DNA of 39,129 bases from an uncultured Oscillospiraceae bacterium (GCA_910588635.1 CAJUPW010000006.1:23106-62234); one strand, 5' to 3'; positions 1 to 8,019 are shown, numbered from the stretch's first letter. The notes: generated by a model not told the origin, from the letters alone. Numbers and translations: made by a program.

Positions 1-378
1 GGCGCCGTTGTCCAGGCCGTCGTCCTGGGTGCCCTCCTTGGCCTCCAGGCACTTATCCACCCCCATGGCGATGTCTCCCGACTGCTCGTCGATGGAGGTA
101 ATCACCGCGCATGTGTTGCAGTCAAAGCCGTACTTGGCCCGGTTATAGCCAATCTCGCCCACCACCTGACGGGCCACCTTGGGGATGTCCACATAGCAGG
201 AGGTGGTGATCTCCCCCATCACATGGATCAGGCCGGTGGTGGCGGTGGTCTCGCAGGCCACGCGGGCCTGGGGGTCCTTGGCGATGATGGCGTCCAGCAC
301 CGCGTCGGAAATCTGGTCGCAGATCTTGTCGGGATGTCCCTCGGTGACGGATTCGGATGTAAAGAGTCTCTTTGCCAT
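1..378 (-). CDS. metK: S-adenosylmethionine synthetase, N-terminal part (gene runs off the window)
   Basis: Makes S-adenosylmethionine from methionine and ATP in the cytoplasm. The first 126 codons are present and the C-terminal two thirds lie outside the window. The protein opens with the conserved MetK start (MAKRLFTSESVTEGHPDK), in which the GHPDK stretch holds the ATP-binding histidine. It continues with the DAVLDA segment and the GDIAMGVD segment. The start ATG at 376-378 follows an AGGAG ribosome binding site at good spacing. The gene lies behind a SAM-I riboswitch and its own sigma-A promoter, so it is expected to be turned off when SAM is plentiful. The family assignment is secure. 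Confidence 0.97.
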   Translation of the reverse strand, partial: MAKRLFTSESVTEGHPDKICDQISDAVLDAIIAKDPQARVACETTATTGLIHVMGEITTSCYVDIPKVARQVVGEIGYNRAKYGFDCNTCAVITSIDEQSGDIAMGVDKCLEAKEGTQDDGLDNGA

Positions 379-408
379 AATTTTTTCTCCTTTCTTTTTT
401 GGGAGCGC

Positions 409-441
409 AAAAACGCTCCGCCGGACGGCGGAGCGTTTTTT
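409..441 (-). terminator. Intrinsic terminator of the metK SAM riboswitch (expression platform)
   Basis: On the minus strand a 9-bp GC-rich stem (arms 414-422 and 427-435) with a 4-nt loop is followed by a short T run. It sits between the riboswitch aptamer and the metK ribosome binding site, where a SAM-dependent terminator is expected. Confidence 0.85.
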
Positions 442-452
442 TATGGTTGCAC

Positions 453-551
453 CCTCATCTTTCGATACACTACCGCCGGATTTAGCACCTTGCGCACATG
501 CGCAGGTTGCCGGGCTTCATCGGGCCGTTCCCTCCACCGCTCTTGATAAGG
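453..551 (-). promoter_or_regulatory. SAM-I (S-box) riboswitch aptamer upstream of metK
   Basis: Read on the minus strand, the leader starts with CTTATCAAGAG, continues with GGTGGAGGGA and the GATGAAGCCCGGCAACC core, and has AAGGTGCTAAATCC further on. These are the conserved S-box blocks. Helix P1 closes perfectly: the 7-nt arm at 545-551 pairs with the arm at 453-459, with one G-T pair. The known behaviour of this class is that SAM binding favours the downstream terminator and shuts off the gene. The link to metK is direct, with nothing between. Confidence 0.96.
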
Positions 552-571
552 CTATTCAATTGTCTGGGGTG

Positions 572-600
572 ATTATATCGCGTAGCTCCCCTCTTGTCAA
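572..600 (-). promoter_or_regulatory. Sigma-A promoter of the metK riboswitch leader
   Basis: On the minus strand a consensus TTGACA (595-600) and a consensus TATAAT (572-577) are separated by 17 bp. The start site would fall about 15 nt before the S-box P1 helix. Confidence 0.9.
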
Positions 601-618
601 GCGGTTTCACCAAGATTC

Positions 619-1143
619 TCACACCGCGTACTCATACAGCAGGAAACTGACCAGGCCGGTGCTCTCATACCATATCTGCTTCGTCTGGATGTATACAAAG
701 CCGGCCCGCTCATAGAAACGCTGAGCAGGCACATTGTTCTCCAGCACGTCCAGACGCAGCGCTTTCCATCTCCTCTCCCGGGCCAGCTCCGCTGCCTGCC
801 GCATCATATCAAGGCCCAACCCCTGGCCGGCAAAGTCGGGGGAGACCCCCAGGGTATGGATTACCGCCGTCTCAAGGTCCGGCGCGTCCACCCGCCACGG
901 GGGATTTCCATAGGTCTTATCCGTCCCCTGGGTGACCACCATCCCCGCTGCCAGCCGCCCCTCCAGCTCGCCCAGATACAGTGTCCCGGCCTCAATGGCT
1001 CTCTGAAAGTCCGCCTCAATGGGATATACCCCTTTTTTCCAGGCCGTCGTCCCGGTTTGAGCCTGAAACAGGTCGATCACCGGGTCATACAGCGCTAAAA
1101 CGGCTGGCAGATCTGCCGGGACCGCCTGACGCACCTTCAGCAT
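619..1143 (-). CDS. GNAT-family N-acetyltransferase
   Basis: A 174-residue GCN5-related acetyltransferase that would transfer acetyl from acetyl-CoA to an unknown small molecule or protein amine. The fold signature is near the middle: an HTLGVSPDF strand followed by the acetyl-CoA pyrophosphate loop GQGLGLDMM, then a helix and the strand LRLDVLENN. The family-typical NVPAQRFYERAGF motif closes the domain. The ATG at 1143 was chosen because a purine-rich site (AGGGGG) precedes it; an upstream start would add 20 residues without a good site. It stands alone between the metK leader and hbd. The substrate cannot be told from sequence. Confidence 0.88.
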   Translation of the reverse strand: MLKVRQAVPADLPAVLALYDPVIDLFQAQTGTTAWKKGVYPIEADFQRAIEAGTLYLGELEGRLAAGMVVTQGTDKTYGNPPWRVDAPDLETAVIHTLGVSPDFAGQGLGLDMMRQAAELARERRWKALRLDVLENNVPAQRFYERAGFVYIQTKQIWYESTGLVSFLLYEYAV

Positions 1144-1189
1144 GTACGTTCCCCCTGTCGTTTTAATGTGAGTTATGATACCACGCTCC

Positions 1190-1227
1190 GAAAAAAAACG
1201 CAAGGGCCGCCCAACAGGGCGGCCCCC
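1190..1227 (-). terminator. Intrinsic terminator downstream of hbd
   Basis: On the minus strand, after the hbd stop, a GGGCCGCCC/GGGCGGCCC hairpin at about 1203-1227 is followed by GCG and a long T run (about 1190-1197). Confidence 0.75.
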
Positions 1228-1236
1228 AAACGCTTT

Positions 1237-2142
1237 TTACCGGGCCAGACTCTGGAAGTGAGTCAGGACAGGATTGACGCCCGTCTTTTTGCCGTTTTCA
1301 TAAGTATAGAAGCCGGCGCCGCTCTTGCGGCCCAGGAAGCCGGATACCACCAGCTTGCGCAGCAGCAGCGAGGGGGCGTACTTGGAGCCGATCTCCTTCT
1401 CCATGGTGGTCATAACCTCCAGCAGGATGTCCAGACCGATCATGTCTGCCAGCTCCAGGGGGCCCATGGGGTGGTTGCAGCCCAGCTTCATGCCGTTGTC
1501 CATCTCCTCCACCGAGCCGATGTAGGAACCCACAATGACACATGCCTCGTTGAGCATGGGCAGCAGAGCCCGGTTGACAATGAAGCCAGGCTTATCGTCG
1601 GCCTGGATGATGGTCTTGCCCATATTCTCGGCCACTTCCTTCACGGCGGCCAGCACGTCCTGGGTGGTGAGCAGGCCAAAGATGACCTCGCACAGCTTCA
1701 TCCGGGGGACGGGGGAGAAGAAGTGCATGCCCACCACCTGAGAGGGCCGCTTGGTGGCGGAGGCCAGGGCGGTCAGGGAGATGGAGGAGGTGTTAGAGGC
1801 AAAGATGGTGTGGGGCGGGCAGACCTCCTCCAGCGCTTTGAATACGGCCTGCTTGGCCTCCAGCACCTCAATAATGGCCTCGATGACCAGGTCGGCGTTT
1901 TTTGCGCCCTCCAGGGTGGTGTCGAAGCTCAGGCGGGACAGAGCGGCATCCCGGTCCTCGGCGGTCATGCGGCTTTTTTCCACCTCCCGGGCCAGCGCCT
2001 TTTCAATGTTGGATTTAGCCCGGTCCAGGGCCTCCTGCCGCTGGTCGTTGATGGTAACGGTGTAGCCGCTGGTGATTGCGTTCTGGGCGATGCCGCTGCC
2101 CATCAGGCCGGCGCCCACCACAAAAATGTTCCGGATAGCCAT
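1237..2142 (-). CDS. hbd: 3-hydroxybutyryl-CoA dehydrogenase
   Basis: Interconverts acetoacetyl-CoA and 3-hydroxybutyryl-CoA with NAD(P)H, a step in butyrate formation from acetyl-CoA. The 301-residue protein has the N-terminal Rossmann motif GAGLMGSGIAQ (about residues 11-21), the SNTSSIS segment near residue 117, the GMHFFSPVPRMKLCE block with the catalytic His near residue 138, and the C-terminal dimerisation domain with the NHPMGPLELADMIGLD motif. Length and motifs are normal for the family. The ATG at 2142 has an AAGGAG site. No thiolase, crotonase or acyl-CoA dehydrogenase neighbours are seen, but ptb and buk, which end the same pathway, occur 30 kb away. Confidence 0.95.
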   Translation of the reverse strand: MAIRNIFVVGAGLMGSGIAQNAITSGYTVTINDQRQEALDRAKSNIEKALAREVEKSRMTAEDRDAALSRLSFDTTLEGAKNADLVIEAIIEVLEAKQAVFKALEEVCPPHTIFASNTSSISLTALASATKRPSQVVGMHFFSPVPRMKLCEVIFGLLTTQDVLAAVKEVAENMGKTIIQADDKPGFIVNRALLPMLNEACVIVGSYIGSVEEMDNGMKLGCNHPMGPLELADMIGLDILLEVMTTMEKEIGSKYAPSLLLRKLVVSGFLGRKSGAGFYTYENGKKTGVNPVLTHFQSLAR

Positions 2143-2284
2143 AGTAACCGTCTCCTTTTCATCCTTTTTCTAATTTCTGTGCCGCCCCTTCCGGCCGCGG
2201 CATTCTGATGCGATTATCTTATCACATCAACCGCCGCAGGTCTCCGCGTAAATGGGCCTAAATATTGCAAATATTGACTTCAAT

Positions 2285-2324
2285 GGAAAATGTGGGAAAA
2301 GCACGGGCTTCTCCCACATTTTCC
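2285..2324 (-). terminator. Intrinsic terminator after the Gre-factor gene
   Basis: A long hairpin (arms GGAAAATGTGGGA and TCCCACATTTTCC) lies just past the gre stop on the minus strand. The stem carries its own A/T tails, so it could act in both directions. Confidence 0.7.
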
Positions 2325-2345
2325 TGAACTTTTCTTCAAAAAACT

Positions 2346-2849
2346 TCAAAAGGGATTCAATTCTGCCGAGCCGTCGTCCCGCCCCTTCTCAATGGAACGG
2401 ACGACGGCCCAGTAACCGAAGTCCTTGTTTACCCGGACCAGGAAACGGTCCCCCGCCTTTTTCCCCAAGAGGGCGGAGCCCATAGGGCTCTCCTTGCTGA
2501 TGAGGCCGTGGGACACGTCCTGACGAACCGTGGTCACTACCTGCCAGGTCTCCTCCTCTCCGTCCTCCTCCAGAAAGACGGTCACCTTGTCGTACAGGCC
2601 CACCGTGTCGGCGGCGGAGTGGTCCTCGATCACCCGGGCGGTTTTAATCATGTTCTCCAGGTAGCGTATGCGGCTCTCGTTTTTGTTCTTCTCCTGCTTG
2701 GCGGCCTTGTACTCAAAGTTTTCGCTCAGATCGCCGAAGCTCCGGGCCGCCTTGACCTCCTCCAGCAGCTTGGGCCGGAGGGTGATCCGCCGGTAGTCCA
2801 GCTCCTCTCTCATCTTCTGAAGGTCAATTTTGGTTAATTCGTGATTCAT
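2346..2849 (-). CDS. greA: GreA/GreB-family transcription elongation factor
   Basis: Rescues backtracked RNA polymerase by stimulating transcript cleavage through the secondary channel. The 167-residue protein has the N-terminal coiled coil (about residues 1-75) with the acidic tip GDLSENFEYKAAK, whose Asp and Glu are the functional residues in Gre factors. A C-terminal FKBP-like domain follows, with the SPMGSALLGKKAGD loop typical of the family. The ATG at 2849 gives a normal-length protein. Whether this is the main GreA or a second paralogue cannot be told from this window. ahcY is upstream, separated by a structured spacer of about 150 bp. Confidence 0.9.
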   Translation of the reverse strand: MNHELTKIDLQKMREELDYRRITLRPKLLEEVKAARSFGDLSENFEYKAAKQEKNKNESRIRYLENMIKTARVIEDHSAADTVGLYDKVTVFLEEDGEEETWQVVTTVRQDVSHGLISKESPMGSALLGKKAGDRFLVRVNKDFGYWAVVRSIEKGRDDGSAELNPF

Positions 2850-2869
2850 AGCGATGGAACACTCCCGTC

Positions 2870-3003
2870 TTTTATGCCGCCGCCGCAGGCGGCGCCTCGA
2901 CCCGAAGCCCAGCGCAGCGGGTTCGGGTCGAATAGGCGGAGCAAGGGAGCGGGCGTAATTTTTGCCGTCAGGCAGAAATGGAGCAAAGCGGACTTTGCGA
3001 CGA
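2870..3003. repeat. Structured GC-rich intergenic element between ahcY and the Gre gene (possible dispersed repeat)
   Basis: The spacer holds two hairpins: GCCGCCGCCGCAGGCGGC (about 2877-2894) and an inverted repeat with arms CGACCCGAA and TTCGGGTCG (2898-2930). A further stretch (about 2935-3003) has no ribosome binding site or gene. An open frame through it exists, but its composition looks like a translated repeat rather than a protein. I suspect a dispersed element, from general familiarity with such spacers in related clostridia. Only one copy is seen here. Confidence 0.4.
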
Positions 3004-4248
3004 CTAGGCTTCCCAGCCCGCCAGATATGCCTTCTGGTCCTCGGTGAGGGTGTCGATGGTCAGCCCCATGGCGGCCAGCTTCACCCGGGCGATCTGGTCG
3101 TCGATCTCGTCGGGGACGATGTACACCTTCTTCTCCAGCCCCTCTCTGTGCTTGGCCAGCCACTCCAGGGATAGGGCCTGGACGGCGAAGGACATATCCA
3201 TAATCTCCGCCGGGTGGCCGTTGCCCCCGGCCAGATTGACCAGACGGCCCTCGGCCAGCACGTTGAGGGTGCGGCCGTCGGGGAGCCTGAAGCCCTCGAT
3301 ATTCTGCCGGCGGGGGAAGGTCTCAGCAGCCATGGAGCGCAGAGCGGCCACGTCCACCTCGCAGTCGAAGTGACCCGAGTTGCACAGCACGGCGTTGTTC
3401 TTCATCACCTCGAAGTGGCGCTTGACGATCACGTCCTTGCAGCCGGTGGCGGTGACGAAAATGTCGCCGATCCTGGCGGCCTCATCCATGGACATGACTT
3501 TGAAGTTCTCCATGGTGGCGTCCAGGGCCTTGAAGGGGTCCACCTCGCAGACAACGACGTTGGCCCCCATCCCCTTGGCCCGCATGGCGATGCCCTTTCC
3601 GCACCAGCCGTAGCCGGCTACCACGACAGTCTTGCCCGCCACGATCAGGTTGGTGGTGTGCATAATGGCGTCCCAGGTGGACTGGCCGGTGCCGTACTTG
3701 TTGTCGTAGTAGTGCTTGGCCTTGGCGTCGTTCACCGCCATCATGGGACAGGGCAGGATGCCCTCCCGCTCCCGGGCGTGGAGCCGGTGGATGCCGGTGG
3801 TGGTCTCCTCACAGCCGCCGATGAGGCGGTCGCCGTACTGGGCGCACTTGCCCCCCAGCAGGTTGATGAGGTCGCCGCCGTCGTCCACGATCAGGTGGGG
3901 CCGGCACTTCAGAGTCTCAATGAGAAGGTTCTCGTACTCCTCCATGTTCACCCCATAGACCCCGTAGGTGTCCACCCCCAAGTCGGCCACGGCGGCGGCC
4001 ACGTCGTCCTGGGTGGACAGGGGGTTGCAGCCGGTGAGGTGTACGTCGGCGCCGCCCTCCCGGAGGACCAGCCCCAGATTGGCGGTCTTGGCCTCCAGGT
4101 GGACGGACACGGCGATGGTCAGCCCCGCGAAGGGCTTCTCCCGGCGGAAGCGCTCCTCAATGCCGCTGAGGGCGGGCATGAAGTCCCGCACCCACTGGAT
4201 CTTCTGGCGTCCCGAGGGGGCCAGAGACATATCCTTTACAATACTCAT
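3004..4248 (-). CDS. ahcY: S-adenosylhomocysteinase
   Basis: Splits S-adenosylhomocysteine into adenosine and homocysteine, completing the SAM cycle that metK begins. The 414-residue protein shows the DDGGDLINLLGG and ETTTGIHRLH substrate motifs, the conserved NDAKAKHYYDNKYGTGQS stretch, the NAD-binding GYGWCGKGIAMRAKGMGA motif and the C-terminal NLAGGNGHPAEIMDMSF block. The length matches the bacterial form without the long insertion. The ATG at 4248 follows GGGAGG. It lies some 2.6 kb from metK, on the same strand but in a separate transcription unit. No SAM riboswitch was seen in front of it. Confidence 0.96.
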   Translation of the reverse strand: MSIVKDMSLAPSGRQKIQWVRDFMPALSGIEERFRREKPFAGLTIAVSVHLEAKTANLGLVLREGGADVHLTGCNPLSTQDDVAAAVADLGVDTYGVYGVNMEEYENLLIETLKCRPHLIVDDGGDLINLLGGKCAQYGDRLIGGCEETTTGIHRLHAREREGILPCPMMAVNDAKAKHYYDNKYGTGQSTWDAIMHTTNLIVAGKTVVVAGYGWCGKGIAMRAKGMGANVVVCEVDPFKALDATMENFKVMSMDEAARIGDIFVTATGCKDVIVKRHFEVMKNNAVLCNSGHFDCEVDVAALRSMAAETFPRRQNIEGFRLPDGRTLNVLAEGRLVNLAGGNGHPAEIMDMSFAVQALSLEWLAKHREGLEKKVYIVPDEIDDQIARVKLAAMGLTIDTLTEDQKAYLAGWEA

Positions 4249-4355
4249 AAAAATCCTCCCTTTTGTACTGTCCCATTTGCAACGGGTTTTTTATCCTCTC
4301 TATCTTAGCACATTTTCTCGCCGGAGAAAAGGAAAATTTGTTCACACTTTAGCCG

Positions 4356-4384
4356 TAGACTTTTTCTCAAAAAACGGATACAAT
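4356..4384 (+). promoter_or_regulatory. Probable promoter of the rhomboid-fold gene
   Basis: TAGACT (4356-4361) and TACAAT (4379-4384) are separated by 17 bp, about 35 bp before the start codon at 4420. Confidence 0.55.
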
Positions 4385-4419
4385 GAAAGTTATGAATTCT
4401 ATTTGGAGGAGGCTCATCC

Positions 4420-5286
4420 ATGAGGACCCTTTCCCGTTGGTTGTCCCGGTTCAGCTACAACCACCCCAATTTAAACATCATTGGGCTGATCCGGTATGTG
4501 GTCGCCGGCAATCTGCTTGTATTCATGATGGACCTGTTTACCCACGGCGTGTCCACGTATTGGCTGTACTTTATCCCGGAGCTCATTTTCAGAGGCCAGG
4601 TCTGGCGGCTGATTACCTTTATCTTTGTGCCCATGAGCTTCAGCCCCCTCAGCTTTATTTTGTCCACTGTGTTCTTCTACTACATGGGTTCCCGGCTGGA
4701 GGCGGCCTGGGGTTCCGCCCGGTTTACCGTATACTACGGGCTGGGGGTGGTCCTGAACATCCTTGTAGGGCTGCTGCTCGCCGTGATCGACCCCGCCTAT
4801 CGGACCTCTGTCACCGCCAGCATGCAGTACCTCCACCTGTCTCTGTTCTTCGCCTACGCCACCCTCTACCCCGACCTCACCGTGCTGGCCGCCTTTTTCA
4901 TCCCCATTAAAATCAAATGGCTGGCCTTGCTGGACGCCGCCCTGTTCGTCTATGACATCCTGGCCTATCTGTCCTACGGCCAGTTCGCTATGGCTTTGCT
5001 GCCTGTCATTGCCATTTTTAACTACCTGATCTTCTTCTGGGACGACCTGATGGACGCCATGGGCCGGGGCAGAGCTCGGGTGGTCCACCAGCGCTCGGCC
5101 CAGACCATCAACTTCAAAAAGGCCCAGAAGGAGCTTCAGCAGCGCCGGGGCTACCTGCACAAGTGCGCCGTGTGCGGCGTCACCGATCAGGACGACCCGA
5201 ATATGGAATTCCGTTACTGCTCCAAATGCAACGGCTACTACTGCTACTGCTCCAACCACATCAACAATCACACCCATGTGCAGTAG
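4420..5286 (+). CDS. Rhomboid-fold membrane protein with C-terminal zinc ribbon (probable pseudoprotease)
   Basis: A 288-residue integral membrane protein. Five or six hydrophobic segments cover roughly residues 20-215. Rhomboid-like landmarks are RGQVWRLITFIFVP on the first loop and the LEAAWGSARFTVYY helix. The GxSG catalytic motif is not visible; the equivalent region reads TSVTASMQYLHLSL, so proteolysis is doubtful. The C-terminal 50 residues are soluble and carry Cys pairs (CAVC, CSKC, then CYC), which suggests a zinc ribbon facing the cytoplasm. The start ATG has a GGAGGAGG site. It is monocistronic and transcribed divergently from ahcY. The fold is fairly certain; the role is unknown. 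Confidence 0.75.
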   Translation: MRTLSRWLSRFSYNHPNLNIIGLIRYVVAGNLLVFMMDLFTHGVSTYWLYFIPELIFRGQVWRLITFIFVPMSFSPLSFILSTVFFYYMGSRLEAAWGSARFTVYYGLGVVLNILVGLLLAVIDPAYRTSVTASMQYLHLSLFFAYATLYPDLTVLAAFFIPIKIKWLALLDAALFVYDILAYLSYGQFAMALLPVIAIFNYLIFFWDDLMDAMGRGRARVVHQRSAQTINFKKAQKELQQRRGYLHKCAVCGVTDQDDPNMEFRYCSKCNGYYCYCSNHINNHTHVQ

Positions 5287-5378
5287 AAGCTCTTTTTGTT
5301 TCGCTGAAGCTCTTAATTTTCGCTGTAAAATGCCGATATTACGAATAAAGGAATTTATGAACTGCAGAGGTATAAGCG

Positions 5379-5921
5379 ATGTCTTTGATCGTATCACAGG
5401 TGCCGGTGAACCAACTTCCCGCCGAACTGGTGAATAACGCCGCCTTTGTCAAGCAGGTCAGCTTCGACCCAGTACACCAAGATACCGAAGCTGATCAGCC
5501 TGCGGAAAAGATTCATGGCAGCGCACTTCCTCGCTTTGATACTGTTTCATTCAGCGCGGAGGCTCTTGCAAAGTCAAAAAATATTCAACGTCTTTCTTTT
5601 GCGGGCGGGGCGGATATTCTTTCGTTGGACGCTGAATCCGATATTTCACAGCCTTTCCAACAGGGGCCATCAGTGATCGACATTACTGACCCCGCGTCTG
5701 CGGAGCGCAAAAAGCAAGGCGACGCCATGGGCAGAGCCATGAAAAGCTGGAACGCCACAGCTGACCGTTTGAAACAAATCAGCGAAAGCAGTGCGGCTTA
5801 CGGCTACACAGAAACAATTAAACTGTTCAAAAATGGCTATGCTGATTGGAAAGCCGCTCTGCAAAAGTCCGACCCGGAAGCATATGGTGCATGGCTCCGT
5901 ATGCTGAATGGAGACAAATAA
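5379..5921 (+). CDS. Hypothetical protein, 180 residues
   Basis: No family recognised. The protein is soluble, lacks a signal peptide or membrane segment, and is less GC-rich in codon use than its neighbours. The N-terminal half is low in predicted order, with a DTVSFSAEALAKS stretch. The C-terminal half (about residues 105-178) is helical, rich in Ala, Lys and Trp, and ends with PEAYGAWLRML. The start ATG has only a modest AGAGG site. A strong hairpin terminator follows directly, which supports a real transcript. The composition shift hints at transfer, but no mobile genes touch it. Confidence 0.6.
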   Translation: MSLIVSQVPVNQLPAELVNNAAFVKQVSFDPVHQDTEADQPAEKIHGSALPRFDTVSFSAEALAKSKNIQRLSFAGGADILSLDAESDISQPFQQGPSVIDITDPASAERKKQGDAMGRAMKSWNATADRLKQISESSAAYGYTETIKLFKNGYADWKAALQKSDPEAYGAWLRMLNGDK

Positions 5922-5922
5922 C

Positions 5923-5960
5923 AACAAGCCCCGGTCCGCGGACCGGGGCTTGTTTGTTTT
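5923..5960 (+). terminator. Intrinsic terminator between the hypothetical gene and the convergent nahK-like gene
   Basis: A perfect 14-bp stem (5923-5936 with 5941-5954) and 4-nt loop are followed by TTTGTTTTT. It directly follows the stop at 5921 and touches the convergent gene's stop codon. Confidence 0.9.
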
Positions 5961-7072
5961 TATTGGCGGTACTGGTTGACGATGGCCTCCAGCTCGGCCC
6001 AGCGCTCCTCCATGTCGGCCACCAGCTTGAACTGGGTGCGGCAGCGGTCCAGGTTGTGCTTTTCCCTGGCGATATGGAAATACTCGTCTCCCACCAGGTA
6101 GTCGGTAAGGAAGCGGATGCCGCACTCCAGGGTCATCAGCTTGGCTCCCCAGGGCAGATAGGCGATCTCCTCGTCGGTGAGGGAGCCGCCGGTCCCCTCC
6201 AGAAAGGCCTTGGTGTAGACGGCGAACAGGTCCGTGTCCAGATTCACCTTGGACAGGTCGGTCTCGTCCTCGGCGCAGTGGTTGGCGCCGAAGCGGATAG
6301 AGTCGCCGAAGTCGTATAGCACCAGTCCGGGCATGACGGTGTCCAGGTCGATGATGCACATGCCCTCGCCCGTCTGCTCATCCATCAGGACGTTGTTCAG
6401 CTTGGTGTCGTTGTGGGTGACCCGTAGGGGCAGCCTGCCCGCCCGCATGGCGTCCAGCGCCACCGAGCAGTCCTTTTCCCGGGAGAGGACAAAGTCAATC
6501 TCCGGCTGGCAGTCCCTGGCCCGGCCCAGCTTGTCCGCCGCCACGGCGGCCTTGAATCTGGCCAGCCGGTCTTCGGTGTCGTGGAAGCGGGGGATGGTCT
6601 CATACAGGGTGTCGGCGGGGTAGTCCTTCAGAAGCTGCTGGAAGCGGCCGAAAGCCCGGCCGGAGGCGGCGAACAGCTCCGGAGTGTCCGCCGCCTGGTG
6701 GCAGACGGTGCCCTCCACAAAGGGGTACAGCCGCCAGGCTCCCCCCTGGCTGTCGGTGTAGTAGGCCTGACCGTTTTTAGGGCGGATGACCTCCATGGCT
6801 TCCCGGAAGCGGTCGCCGCCGTGCTTCTCAATCTCCCGGCCCAGAAACTCGGTAACGCCGATGATATTTTCCATCAGCTGATCCGGGTGCTTGAAGGCGG
6901 CGGAGCTCATCCGCTGGAGGATGAACCGGCGGCAGCAGCGGTCCCCGGGCTGGGTGTGGACCACAAAGGTGTCGTTGATGTGACCGCAGCCGTAGCGGAT
7001 GGCGCCCACCACGGGCGCGCCGAAGTCAAAGGCCTCCAGCACCTCCTGGAGGGTCTGTTCTGCCTGAACCAT
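5960..7072 (-). CDS. nahK: Phosphotransferase of the N-acetylhexosamine 1-kinase (NahK) type
   Basis: Probably phosphorylates the anomeric carbon of a hexosamine such as GalNAc or GlcNAc released from host or milk glycans. The 370-residue protein has an aminoglycoside-phosphotransferase fold: an N-terminal lobe with GCGHINDTFVV, the catalytic loop THNDTKLNNVLMD (about residues 238-250) and the metal-binding IDLDTVMPGLVLYDFGD motif. It is the last gene of a minus-strand operon; the nucleotidyltransferase ends 3 bp before its start and supplies the GGAGG site. A nucleotidyltransferase and GalE next door support a salvage route from hexosamine to UDP-sugar. No lacto-N-biose phosphorylase is in the window, so the exact substrate is inferred. 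Confidence 0.8.
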   Translation of the reverse strand: MVQAEQTLQEVLEAFDFGAPVVGAIRYGCGHINDTFVVHTQPGDRCCRRFILQRMSSAAFKHPDQLMENIIGVTEFLGREIEKHGGDRFREAMEVIRPKNGQAYYTDSQGGAWRLYPFVEGTVCHQAADTPELFAASGRAFGRFQQLLKDYPADTLYETIPRFHDTEDRLARFKAAVAADKLGRARDCQPEIDFVLSREKDCSVALDAMRAGRLPLRVTHNDTKLNNVLMDEQTGEGMCIIDLDTVMPGLVLYDFGDSIRFGANHCAEDETDLSKVNLDTDLFAVYTKAFLEGTGGSLTDEEIAYLPWGAKLMTLECGIRFLTDYLVGDEYFHIAREKHNLDRCRTQFKLVADMEERWAELEAIVNQYRQ

Positions 7073-7075
7073 GGC

Positions 7076-7996
7076 TCACACCTCCCACAGCCGGTCGGGG
7101 TAGAGCCCGGCGGCCGTCTTTTCGGCGATGGCGGCCACCACCGTGGGCTTGTCCTCCCGGTAGGTGACGCCGTACCACTTGTCCTCGCTGCGCAGCACCT
7201 TCACCCGGGCCTTGCCCTCGTTGATGAGCTGGCTGACCACGGTGGGCAGGAAATACTCCCCCTTCTCCGGATTCTCGGCTAGGGTTTTGTCCAAGAAAGC
7301 GGGGAAGCGGGCCAGGGCCTCATCCAGAAAGCTGCGGGTGAAGCCCCACATGTTCATGGAAACGATGGTGTCGGCGGACAGGTCGGTCCAGGTTCTGCCG
7401 TTGTCCTCGGTAAAGCGGGGAGGCTCACCCTTCTCAATCTTGGTGCGCTCGGTGACCTGGGTGAGGTAGTGGTCCGCCGTCTCCTCGCACACCCCCCGGG
7501 CCACGGTGCCGTTCTCGGTGACGGTATTCTTCAACAGGTAGCCCACCATGACGTATTCATACACATCCCCGTCAGCGTGGGTGGACAGATAGTTGTAAAT
7601 CTCCTGATACGCCTCGGGGCCGTAGTAGTCGTCGGCGTTGATGACTGCGAAGGGGCCGTCCACAATGTTTCGGGCGGCCAGGGCGGCGTGGGCGGTGCCC
7701 CAGGGCTTGGTCCGGCAGGCGGGGACGGAATACCCCTCGGGCAGGTCCTCTTTCAGCTGATAGGCGTACTTCACGTCCATCACCTTGGACACCCGGTCGC
7801 CGATGGCCGCCTTGAAATCGGCCTCAATCTCGGGCTTGATAACGAATACCACCGTCTCAAAGCCGGCCCGGCGGGCGTCAAAGATGGAGTAGTCGATGAT
7901 AAGCTGGCCGTGGTTCCCCACCGGGTCCAGCTGCTTGAGACCGCCGTACCGGCTGCCCATTCCGGCGGCCATGATAACGAGAACAGGTTTTTTCAT
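7076..7996 (-). CDS. Sugar-1-phosphate nucleotidyltransferase
   Basis: Joins a sugar 1-phosphate to a nucleotide, releasing pyrophosphate. The 306-residue protein opens with the nucleotidyltransferase signature MAAGMGSRYGGLKQLDPVG (about residues 8-26), where glycines and Arg bind the NTP. It has KPWGTAHAALAA, contacting the base, and VINADDYYG with the metal-binding Asp. Insertions between residues 120 and 220 make it longer than a minimal GalU. The ATG at 7996 was chosen because of the AGGAG site; a start 21 bp upstream is less likely. It lies between galE and nahK. A UTP:hexose or hexosamine 1-phosphate role is inferred from the operon. Confidence 0.85.
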   Translation of the reverse strand: MKKPVLVIMAAGMGSRYGGLKQLDPVGNHGQLIIDYSIFDARRAGFETVVFVIKPEIEADFKAAIGDRVSKVMDVKYAYQLKEDLPEGYSVPACRTKPWGTAHAALAARNIVDGPFAVINADDYYGPEAYQEIYNYLSTHADGDVYEYVMVGYLLKNTVTENGTVARGVCEETADHYLTQVTERTKIEKGEPPRFTEDNGRTWTDLSADTIVSMNMWGFTRSFLDEALARFPAFLDKTLAENPEKGEYFLPTVVSQLINEGKARVKVLRSEDKWYGVTYREDKPTVVAAIAEKTAAGLYPDRLWEV

Positions 7997-8019
7997 GATG
8001 ATACTCCTTAACATCATTT

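Noticed and set aside
2846..3163. A minus-strand frame of 105 codons overlapping the end of ahcY and the spacer.
   Set aside because: The first part is out of frame with ahcY and the second is the hairpin-rich spacer; no ribosome binding site.
3214..4308. A 364-codon open frame on the plus strand opposite ahcY.
   Set aside because: Composition is rich in Gly, His, Val and Ala, typical of antisense frames in GC-rich DNA; ahcY on the other strand is certain.
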